Notes under the pieces: generated by a model
Told to the model about the DNA's origin: nothing
Seen by the model: only the letters and a program-made list of their open reading frames with translations
Database searches by the model: none
Made by a program: the position numbers and the translations under genes
Origin: Citrus sinensis
Taxonomy: Eukaryota > Streptophyta > Magnoliopsida > Sapindales > Rutaceae
Assembly: GCF_022201045.2 (NCBI RefSeq)
Contig: NC_068557.1
Span: 3,100,001 to 3,164,000, forward strand
Direction: 5' to 3'
Length of the DNA: 64,000 bases
Part shown: one piece after another, positions 48,214 through 57,300 of the stretch
How positions within the stretch are numbered: position 1 is the first letter of the stretch
Layout of the letters: every line of letters begins with the position of its first letter

Positions 48214-51200
48214 TCCCCTCTCAAGCTCAAAGGTCTACTGACGACATTGAGCTTGGATCTAAAGAAACTAAATTTAGAAAAAGATAAGGGCTTAGTAAGA
48301 ACATCAGCTACTTGTTCTTCAGTAGGAATGTATCTAACCTCCAATTCTTTTCCAAGCACTTTGTCTCTAACATAATGAACATCCAATTCTATGTGCTTAG
48401 ATTTTGAGTGAAACACAGGGTTGCGAGCTAGCTCCCCTGCACTTTGGTTATCACACCAAAGAACTGGAGTAGGTAGTTTAGCAATATTGAGTTCTGAAAA
48501 CAAAGACTGCAACCACGAAATTTCTGAGCATGCTGCTGACAGGGCTCGGTATTCACTCTCTGTGCTTGACTTTGCTACAATTGCTTGCTTTTTGGAGGAC
48601 CATGAAATCAAGTTGTTACCCAAGTAAATACAATAGGCTCCAATTGATTTTCTATCGTCAAGATCACAAGCCCAGTCAGCATCTGAATAGCCTGTTAATC
48701 CAATTTCCAGAGTTGCTTCCTTTCTAAGATAGAGACCATAGGTGATAGTTGACTGGAGATATCGAAGAACTCTTTTACAGGCTAACCAGTGCTGAACAGT
48801 AGGAGAACTGAGGTATTGACTGAGTTTATGAACTGAATAAGCTATATCAGGCCTGGTGAGAATTAGATACTGTAATCCTCCAACTATGCTTCTGTAAAGT
48901 GTTGGATTTTCGAACTCCTGGCCCAAAGGACCCCTGACATTTCTTTCTAGCTTCAAACCAGTACTAAGAGGAGTATCAGACCCTTTGCAATTCTCCATAG
49001 ATGCTTTACTCAGCAAGTCTTTAATATACTTTGTTTGAGATAGATGCATTCCCTCATCAAAGTAACTAACTTCAACACCTAGGAAGTAAGCAACTAATCC
49101 CAGATCTTTCAAGGCAAAGGCCTGACTGAGTTTAACAATAAAATCTTCTAGTAGAGCAGAATCTGGTCCAGTGACTAGGATATCATCCACATAGATCAAT
49201 ACTATGATTAAGCCCCTTGTATCATGTCTAATGAATAGAGATGTATCAGCTTTTGAGTTAAGAAATTGCCAAGTAGTAAGACAACCTTTCAGCTTTTCAT
49301 ACCAGGCTCGTGGAGCTTGTTTTAGACCATAGAGAGCTTTCTTGAGTTTGCAGATGTACCCTTCCTTAGTGACAAAGCCTTCTGGTTGTGTCATATATAC
49401 ATCCTCAGAAAGATCCCCATTAAGGAATGCATTATTGACATCAATTTGTCTGACTTTCCACCCTTTCATAACTGCCAAGCTGAGTATGACTCTTACTGTT
49501 GAAGACTTCACCACTGGACTGAATGTTTCTGAATAATCTATCCCTGCTGTTTGGTGAAACCCCTTTGCAACTAATCTAGCTTTATACTTGCTAACAGTTC
49601 CATCTGTGTTATACTTTGTTCGGAATACCCACTTACAACCTACTAACTTGTAGGTTGAAGACATTGGCACAAGAGTCCAAGTGTTGTTGTGAATAAGGGC
49701 ATCATACTCAGTTTGCATTGCATCTTTCCATTGAGGATCTGATAATGCCTCAGGGACAGTGGATGGTTCTAAGCTGTTGTGAGTTGTTAGGAAGGCTTTT
49801 GGTTTGAAAATTCCAGCTCTAGCTCTGGTTATCATGTGATGGGTGGAAGTAGAAGGTTTAGGCTGAGATGTATGTGTTGGACAGAGTATTTGTGGTGCTG
49901 GTGACTGGGATGGAGGTAAAGACAAAGATGTAGAGGTCTGAGTTGTAGGTGACTGACATTGAGGTGTGTTTGATGACAGGAAATGATTGACAGGGAAGTG
50001 ATCTGCTGCAGTAGCTTCAAGACTGTTCGGATTGCTATTAGGAACTGACAGAGTAAACCTTTGAAAAAGGTTATATTGGAAATCAGAGGAAGTGTGTTTA
50101 GAAGTGGAAGAAAAATTTGGATCTAAAGTGTAAGGGAAAGTAGTTTCATCAAACAATACATGACTGGCAATATAAATCTTGCCTGATGAATGTAGACACT
50201 TATAGCCCTTATGTGAAGAACTGTATCCTAAGAAGACACACTTTGAAGTATGGAAATGAAATTTATGGTTATTGTATTCTCTGAGAAAAGGAAAACAAGA
50301 ACATCCAAATGTTCTTAGAAAGTTATAGTCTGGTTTGTGATGAAAAATTGATTCATATGGAGTTTTCATTGATAGAATAGGTGTTGGTAATCTGTTAATG
50401 AGATAGGCTGCTGTATGAAAGGAATCCCACCAGAATTTGATAGGTAATTTAGCTTGTGCAAGAAGAGTAAGGCCTGATTCAGTGATGTGTCTGTGTTTTC
50501 TCTCTACCAAACCATTTTGGTTGTGTGTATAAGGGCAAGAGTGTCTGAATTCTATCCCCTCTTCTTGAAGATATTTGGTGAAAGATCTGAATTCCCCTCC
50601 CCAGTCAGATTGGAGACATTTAATGGGCTGTTCTAATTGTTTTTCAACTTGAGCTTTAAAAATTTTGAACACATGAAGAGTTTCATCTTTGGTTTTCAAG
50701 GGAAATATCCAAGTGTATCTGGTAAAGTCATCTACAAAGCTCACATAATATTTATAACCTTGTATGGAAACCACTGGAGCTGGTCCCCATAGATCAGTAT
50801 GTAAAATGGCTAAAGGTTGTTTTGTTTTTGTTTCAGTTACTGGAAAGTGTAGTCTATGCATTTTTCCCAATTTGCAAGCATCACATGAATCAAAATCTTT
50901 ATTTCCATTGACAGGTTTGAAAGAGGAACAAGATTGTATTACATGATTTAAGATCTTAGAGTTAGGATGACCTAACCTCTGATGTAATACAGAAGTGCTT
51001 AAAAAACACTTAGAGTTCATACAAGACTCTGCTGCCACATTATGCAAGCAGTGATCTAGTTTATTTGACTGACTAAGATTGACAACTGAGAGCATTGAAA
51101 GAGGAACAACTGACTGAAAAGAAGACTTGATATTTGCAACATGACTCTGAAAGGAAGACTGAGCAGAGATTTTATTTGAGGACACTAATAGCAATCTGTA

Positions 51201-52703
51201 CAAGCCTTTTTCAGCCTTGCCCTGCAGTATGATCAAATTCTTCACCTTGTCCTTCACAAAACAAGATTTATCAGTAAACTCAACTGAAATATTGTTGTCT
51301 TTGGTTAGCTGAGAAATGCTTATGAGGTTCTTGGTTATTTGTGGAACTAAAAGTATATTGTTTAGTTTAATCACAGTGGAATCAGTGCAGTTGTGCAATC
51401 TCAGAACAGCTTTTCCAATATGTGTAATATTCAAGCCAGTACCATTACCAATAATGAGTTTAGATGTACCTGTAAATGACTCAGAAATCTGCATATTGTT
51501 CATGTCATTTGTGAGATGATGAGTGGCACCGCTGTCAAGGTACCAATTTGCATCAGATGATCCTTCCATATTTGCCAGATATGCTGATTTCGGATTCCTA
51601 TTTGGAGGTGGTCTATAAGCTCCAGAGGCAATAAATTCTTCCAGCTTCCAGCATACATTGGCTGTATGACCTATTTTGAGACAAACTTGACAGGTAGGCT
51701 TAGAAGGATTCCACTGGGATTTTGGATTTCCAGGTGTTTTACCATTATTGACAGCATTATTGTTATTCCAGTTTCCTCCTCCTCCTCCTCCATAATTTCC
51801 CCTGTAACCATTATTTCCAGCACTTCCAACAGGAAAACCAGATGATCCATAATTTCCTCTGTAACCACTATTTCCAGAATTTCCAGCAGCATTACTATAG
51901 CCTGAATTATATCCAAGATTACCAAAACCTTTTCCTCCTGAGAAGTTTCCTCTTCTAGGTCCTCTATTTTGTGCAAAATTAGCTTCTAAATTGTGTTTAA
52001 CATCCATGTTAGCAAGCATATGAGTTTGTTGATCAATTCTAGCCTCTTGAGTTAACAGCATAGCATAAGCCTCATTAACATTCATTTTTCCAGTTCCTAC
52101 TTGTCCAGTAATATAAGTAGCAACAGAATTATAATCAGGACCTAGACCAGAGAGTACATGTAAAATCAAATCATCATTGCTTAATGCACTTCCTGCTGCA
52201 GCCATGTTATCAGCAATAGATTTCATTTTAATGAAATATTCAGTCATTTTAAGATCATCCTTTCTAGTAGAATTCATCAAATATCTCAAATGCAGTAATC
52301 TAGACTTTGACTGAGATCCAAATTGAGTTTCAACAGCTTTCCATACCTCCAATGAAGTCTCAAGGTTGAACACTAGACTAATGATACCTTCACTCATGGA
52401 TGAAAGAAGCCAACCGAGAAGTATCTGATCTTGTGCTCTCCAGGTTGCAAATTCTGGATTCTCCACAGATCTAAGATCATCATCATATCTCTGAGCAATA
52501 TGAGAAGGAGGTGGAGTAATTGATTCATCGATAAATTTCTCAAGTCTATTTCCTCGAATTGAAGCAAGAACTTGAGATCTCCAGATCAAATAGTTTGATT
52601 GATCAAGCTTAACAGGAGTGTTGAAAGTGAAATTGACGGTTGTTGAATGAGCAGCAGAGTTATGAACTTGATTTAAGGAAGAGGCAAGATTCACAGATGC
52701 CAT
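48075..52703 (-). CDS. Copia gag-pol polyprotein, 1542 aa
   Basis: A single open frame. Domains in order: N-terminal gag with the YLIWRSQVLASIRG block (about residues 35-55) and UBN2-type capsid region to about 230; a Gly/Asn-rich linker (about 245-325); zinc knuckle CQVCLKIGHTANVC (about 338); aspartic protease DSGATHHLT (about 389); integrase with HHCC finger starting HQRLGHP and acidic residues in HTDLWGP, QSDWGGEF and LVERKHRH; reverse transcriptase with YVDDILVTG (about 1170); RNase H with DADWACD and the STESEYRAL block. The start at 52703 is right after the primer site. The C-terminus, after the LRGDVKEAHI block that overlaps the polypurine tract, runs about 46 residues into the 3' LTR. 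No frameshift or stop was seen. Confidence 0.96.
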   Translation of the reverse strand: MASVNLASSLNQVHNSAAHSTTVNFTFNTPVKLDQSNYLIWRSQVLASIRGNRLEKFIDESITPPPSHIAQRYDDDLRSVENPEFATWRAQDQILLGWLLSSMSEGIISLVFNLETSLEVWKAVETQFGSQSKSRLLHLRYLMNSTRKDDLKMTEYFIKMKSIADNMAAAGSALSNDDLILHVLSGLGPDYNSVATYITGQVGTGKMNVNEAYAMLLTQEARIDQQTHMLANMDVKHNLEANFAQNRGPRRGNFSGGKGFGNLGYNSGYSNAAGNSGNSGYRGNYGSSGFPVGSAGNNGYRGNYGGGGGGNWNNNNAVNNGKTPGNPKSQWNPSKPTCQVCLKIGHTANVCWKLEEFIASGAYRPPPNRNPKSAYLANMEGSSDANWYLDSGATHHLTNDMNNMQISESFTGTSKLIIGNGTGLNITHIGKAVLRLHNCTDSTVIKLNNILLVPQITKNLISISQLTKDNNISVEFTDKSCFVKDKVKNLIILQGKAEKGLYRLLLVSSNKISAQSSFQSHVANIKSSFQSVVPLSMLSVVNLSQSNKLDHCLHNVAAESCMNSKCFLSTSVLHQRLGHPNSKILNHVIQSCSSFKPVNGNKDFDSCDACKLGKMHRLHFPVTETKTKQPLAILHTDLWGPAPVVSIQGYKYYVSFVDDFTRYTWIFPLKTKDETLHVFKIFKAQVEKQLEQPIKCLQSDWGGEFRSFTKYLQEEGIEFRHSCPYTHNQNGLVERKHRHITESGLTLLAQAKLPIKFWWDSFHTAAYLINRLPTPILSMKTPYESIFHHKPDYNFLRTFGCSCFPFLREYNNHKFHFHTSKCVFLGYSSSHKGYKCLHSSGKIYIASHVLFDETTFPYTLDPNFSSTSKHTSSDFQYNLFQRFTLSVPNSNPNSLEATAADHFPVNHFLSSNTPQCQSPTTQTSTSLSLPPSQSPAPQILCPTHTSQPKPSTSTHHMITRARAGIFKPKAFLTTHNSLEPSTVPEALSDPQWKDAMQTEYDALIHNNTWTLVPMSSTYKLVGCKWVFRTKYNTDGTVSKYKARLVAKGFHQTAGIDYSETFSPVVKSSTVRVILSLAVMKGWKVRQIDVNNAFLNGDLSEDVYMTQPEGFVTKEGYICKLKKALYGLKQAPRAWYEKLKGCLTTWQFLNSKADTSLFIRHDTRGLIIVLIYVDDILVTGPDSALLEDFIVKLSQAFALKDLGLVAYFLGVEVSYFDEGMHLSQTKYIKDLLSKASMENCKGSDTPLSTGLKLERNVRGPLGQEFENPTLYRSIVGGLQYLILTRPDIAYSVHKLSQYLSSPTVQHWLACKRVLRYLQSTITYGLYLRKEATLEIGLTGYSDADWACDLDDRKSIGAYCIYLGNNLISWSSKKQAIVAKSSTESEYRALSAACSEISWLQSLFSELNIAKLPTPVLWCDNQSAGELARNPVFHSKSKHIELDVHYVRDKVLGKELEVRYIPTEEQVADVLTKPLSFSKFSFFRSKLNVVSRPLSLRGDVKEAHISSIDCKAEDSSSSSLQLKVDDMACQLAPGGYVVTCSRDN
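48214..48222 (-). other. Polypurine tract of the copia element
   Basis: Element-strand GAGAGGGGA immediately precedes TGTTAAGG of the 3' LTR. It primes plus-strand cDNA. It is also inside the coding frame (LRGD). Confidence 0.85.
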
Positions 52704-52706
52704 TGT

Positions 52707-52719
52707 GGCTCTGATACCA
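52707..52719 (-). other. Primer binding site, initiator tRNA-Met
   Basis: TGGTATCAGAGCC on the element strand, complementary to the 3' end of initiator tRNA-Met and typical of plant copia elements. It directly abuts the LTR with no spacer. Confidence 0.9.
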
Positions 52720-53048
52720 AGAAAGAAATCAGAATAAGGATGTTTGGAAGCTGAGAAAATTTAGAATTGAAAGCTTTTAGCTCTTATGATTTTATTTATC
52801 AAAACTTAACTAAGAAACTGTACACAGATTGCTTATATACACAGCTGATGCTCAGCTCAATTAGTTAACTAATTACAAAACTAATTCTAGCTAGCTATAA
52901 CAACTTCAACTAATTATCACGTGAACAAGTAACTACATAACCACCAGGTGCCAGCTGGCATGCCATGTCATCAACCTTTAATTGTAAGCTGGAGCTGCTG
53001 CTATCCTCTGCTTTACAGTCTATGCTACTGATGTGTGCTTCCTTAACA
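52720..53048 (-). repeat. 5' LTR of the copia element
   Basis: 329 bp, no difference from the 3' LTR noticed. TATA box TATATAAG at about 52832-52839 on the minus strand. It is the presumed promoter of the element; transcription runs toward lower coordinates. Confidence 0.95.
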
Positions 53049-53530
53049 CTGGTGAATTCCCTTTTCGATTTTTAGATCAACTCCTAAATCAGCCGAGCAT
53101 GATTGTGATATATAATCACTGAAAAACAAGTGTTTATATCTCTGAATACACCCATCGATCTCTGATGCCAACGCTTCAACTAAAGCATAGCTCAAAGCAT
53201 AGCCAGCTCCACCATATCCCATATCAAAAGAGATATAAGCGTTTGAATGAATGGACTCAGAATTTGTACCAATGTAATAATACTTGGTATGATCGTACGT
53301 CCCTCGCAATTCAACCAAATTATCTACAAAAATTAAAGTGTCATCATCTGCCATAACATACCATTTCACATCTTTATTATTTTCAACCCGAAACGCCTCC
53401 AAAATCGAATGATACATTCGAATTTGTACCACGCTTTTAGGGTTAACGTCCAATCTGGTGATGTCTTCATTGACACGAAAAGGAGGCGATGTCGAAGGCC
53501 ACGGTACCCATGTTTCTTTTTTAAAGAGTG

Positions 53531-54383
53531 CTAAAGCATGTGAACAGTGATTTTGGATTTAATAATTTTTACATTTTCCTAAACGGAGTTTTCACAAATA
53601 ATGCAAGGGGGCCTAAGCATTAACTTCGTCATCATCTCAAATGTTTTTCATGCTATATAGTATATAGCTTGTATAAATAATGCTTACATTAATAAATGCA
53701 TGCGCTTTCTCACGTTAAACTGTAGTTTTAACTTTAAACTTTGTGAATATTCGTAGAAAAATAAGAATTTGGTAGATCATATTTAATGATATAAATTTTT
53801 AGCTAAGAAATTGATTTAATTGGGCCCAATATATTATAGAGAAATTCATCCACATTACAAGGAATTAAACCCTTGCGACTAGTGAGAATCACCCAACAAG
53901 ATGCAATTACGTTTTGGAGGGATATATGGCTGTCAACTTCCTTATTCAGTTATTCTCGTAGCCATTGGCCATTACAATTTGGCATAACCTTATCACTTTA
54001 TCCATTAAACTAGTCACTTTATCATCAACGTAAAAAATGTAGGAGAAGCCACATGTTTCAATTTGTCAATAGGTTTCGCTATAGATATGTTCAAAGAGCA
54101 ATTTAAAGCTTTTTGACAGATATAAGGTTTTCATAATTTTATATTCAAAGTTATTTGATTATATTATCTAAAAGTATAGAAAAAACTTATATGGGAGTCT
54201 AGTTTAGTGCTGCTCTGTCGTACATACTAAATTTATTGTTAAAAAAAATCAGGATATCCCGCAATTTTGCCATTTGACATAAATATTAAGATGGTAGGAC
54301 GATTCTATATAAATTTTTCTTCTAAAAATAATCATTATCTTAATTTTGAAGGTGATGAGAGACTTGACTGTATCTTTACTTAA
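53531..54383. other. Spacer between DUF604 copy B and the ABCC pseudogene
   Basis: No gene. The first 100 bases still resemble sequence upstream of DUF604 copy A. The two genes are divergent here, so both ancestral promoters would lie in this stretch, but both genes have lost their 5' parts. Confidence 0.55.
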
Positions 54384-57300
54384 TTGTTATCTAGTTCAAG
54401 TAATCATGTTGAGTCGTCAGTCAAGTCCAAAATGTCTGAGTGTGTGACCCCTTATTCAAATGCTGGTCTATTTAGTATTCGCAGTTTCTCTTGGATGGGT
54501 TCTCTTATTGCTCTTGGCAATAAGAGGACCTTAGACCTTGAGGATGTTCCTCGATTAGATTGCAGTGATAGCATTTATGGAGTCTCTCCAGTTTTACAGA
54601 ATAAGCTTGAGGCAGTTGTTGGTGTTGCGAATAGACTGACCGCACTGAGATTGGCGAAGGTGTTATTCTTTTCGGCTTGGCAAGAAATTCTCTTTATAGC
54701 TATCTTAGCTCTATTATACACATTGGCCACTTATGTTGGTCCATATCTAATTGACAATTTTGTTCAATACCTTAATGGAAGGCAAGCATTTGAATATGAA
54801 GGTTATGTTCTGGTTTCTGGGTTTTTTGTTGCGCAGCTTTTTTAGTGCCTCTCAGAGAGGCACTGGTTCTTTCAAGTGCAGCAATTTGGAATAAGGTTCA
54901 GGGCGACACTTTTTGCAATGATCTACAATAAGGGCTTGACACTGTCTGGTCAAGCAAAGCAGGGAAACACTAGTGGGGAAATCATTAACCTAATAGCTGT
55001 TGATGCGGAGAGGGTTGGTGATTTCAGTTTTGGACATGCACGATCCGTGGATGGTCCTTGTTCATGTTGCTGAGGCCTTGTTGATCTTGTATAAAAAACT
55101 TGGGCTAGCATCAATTGCAACTCTACTTGCAACAGCAATTGTTATGTTGGCGAATTTTCCTTTGGGAAGATTGCGAGAGAAGTTTCAAGACAAGTTCATG
55201 GAAACAAAAGATAGAAGAATAAAGGCAACTTCTGAGATTTTAAGAAACATGAGAATTCTCAAGCTACAGGGATGGGAATTGAAGTTTTGTCTAAGATTAC
55301 TGAGCTTAGAAAGTGTAGAATTTTGAGTGTTTAACTTTCAATACTACTCCAAATGCCCCCAAGATTACAAATCAAACAATCAAGACGCTAAAAGAATCTA
55401 CCAGATCAAATCACAGCAAGAATGATTTTCTGAAAGAGTTATGACACAATCTTAATACCCAATCAGATGAATCGAAAAAGAAAAGAGGAAGTAATAGCAG
55501 CAAGAATAGAAGAGTTAACGTGGTTCAGCTAGTTCTCACTTGCTTACATCCACGGGGAAACCAGGATCAGTTTTATTGATTTGTAGAAGATGATTACAGA
55601 GCGTTTACAGAGATTATTACAATCAAGAAGCTTTCTCTCGAATCTTCTCTCCTCTAAATAGCTCACTGTCTCCTCTCTCCCTGTTGCATCAGAATCAGCT
55701 GTTTATAACAGCTTCTTTAACGAACCAAGATGAATACAGAAACACGTGATGAGCATGTGCTATAACCAATTCTTAACGAACTTGAGCAGCTGTCTAACGC
55801 ACGTGTTTCCCTCGTGCTTCACTTACACTAAAACGACGCTTAATGAAGTCGTTCCAGTGACAAAAGGAATTGCTCACCAAAACGCAACATCAATTGTCGT
55901 ATTGAAATAACATTAGCTGCATAACGCACGATCACTCTGCCGTTTCATCTATCTTGATTTGCTTCACAACACAACAGAAAGAATGAGACTGCATGGTTGA
56001 AGAAATCTGTTTACACAGAAGCCATGATTAGTTTCTTCTGCTGGGGTGCCCCTACTTTTGTGTCTGTGGTCACTTTTGGTTCTTGCATTCTTCTAGGAAT
56101 CCCGCTCGAGTCAGGTATGATCTTATCTGCACTTACAACATTCAAGATTCTTCAAGAGCCAATCTATTATCTTCCAGAGTCAATATCAATGATGATTCAG
56201 GCCAAGGTCCCCCTTGATAGAATAGCATCTTTCCTATGTCTTGAAGGTCTACAGACTGATGTTTTAGAGAAGATGCCAAGAGGTAATTCTGATACAGCAA
56301 TTGAGATAATTGATGGGAGTTTCTCCTGGGATTTTTCTTCACCTAATCCAACACTGAGGAATATAAATTTGAAAGTGTTCCATGGCATGAGGGTTGCAGT
56401 TTGTGGGACAGTTGGCTCTGGTAAATCCAGCTGTCTTTCTTGTATTTTAGGAGGAGTGCCCAAGGAATCTGGTATCATTAGGTTATGTGGCACCAAGGCC
56501 TATGTGGCTCAGTCACCCTGGATACAAAGTGGCAAGATTGAAGAGAATATCTTGTTTGGCAAGGAGATGGACAGAGAAAGGTATGAGAGAGTGCTTGAAG
56601 CATGTTCCTTGAAGAAGGACTTAGAGGTCCTCCCATTTGGTGATCAGACGATTATAGGTGAGAGGGGAATCAATTTGAGTGGAGGACAGAAGCAAAGAAT
56701 ACAGATTGCACGTCCTCTCTACCAAGATGCTGATATCTTTCTGCTTGATGATCCATTTAGTCCTGTGGATGATCATACAGGAGCGCACCTTTTTAAGGTA
56801 AAATCTGTTCATTAGGATGAGTCTTTTGCATGGATCTTATAGGTTGCTATCTTTCTCATTTTATTTAATCTTTGTGTGATAGGAAGTTCTGTTGGGTCTC
56901 GAGTTCAAAAACAGTGATATATGCTACTCATCAAGTGGAATTTTTACCTGCCGCTGACCTAATATTGGTGAGCAATTTATCTTACTGTTTATTTCATATT
57001 CTGTAAACTCAACTTTTATCTTATTGTTAGGTCATCAAAGATGGGAAGATTACGCAAGCTGGAAAGTACAGTGACATTCTAAATTCAGGAACTGACTTTA
57101 TGGAACTTGTGGGTGCACATAAGCAAGCTTTATCGGGTCTTGATTCCATAGACAGAGGACCGGTTTCAGAAAGAAAAAGTATCAATAAAGAAAATGATGG
57201 CACAAGTACAACTAATGAGATTGTGAACAAAGAGGAAAATAAAAATTTTCAAAGTGATGATGAAGCAGCCTTGCCAAAAGGACAGCTTGTTCAAGAAGAA

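Larger units (their letters stand above)
47885..53048 (-). mobile_element. Ty1/copia LTR retrotransposon, 5164 bp, apparently intact and very young
   Basis: Bounded by 329-bp LTRs identical by eye and a perfect 5-bp target duplication CTGGT (47880-47884, 53049-53053). The primer site TGGTATCAGAGCC (52707-52719, initiator Met tRNA) and the polypurine tract GAGAGGGGA (48214-48222) lie next to the LTRs. A single uninterrupted polyprotein of 1542 aa is encoded. The insertion site is in a DUF604 pseudogene. Short LTRs and domain order gag-protease-integrase-RT-RNase H fit copia, possibly the Ale/Retrofit lineage. Nothing in the sequence prevents autonomous activity, though this is not proof of it. 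Confidence 0.95.
46447..53530 (-). pseudogene. DUF604 / GT31-like gene copy B: 5'-truncated, frameshifted, split by a copia element
   Basis: Exon 3 is 46545-46447 (ends with the same CCDV block and MLA-stop), exon 2 is 47337-46790, and the surviving part of exon 1 lies at about 53530-53049 on the far side of the retrotransposon. Exon 1 still codes the ADDDT motif, YYYIGTNSE and GGAGYALSYALVEAL, but the N-terminal membrane anchor and about 110-120 residues are missing; upstream DNA at 53570-53630 already matches copy A promoter sequence, so an internal deletion removed them. Exon 2 is 548 nt instead of a multiple of three: one base is missing near 47070, shifting the frame. The copia element entered exactly at the exon 1/intron 1 border. 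The gene cannot make a full enzyme. Confidence 0.9.
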
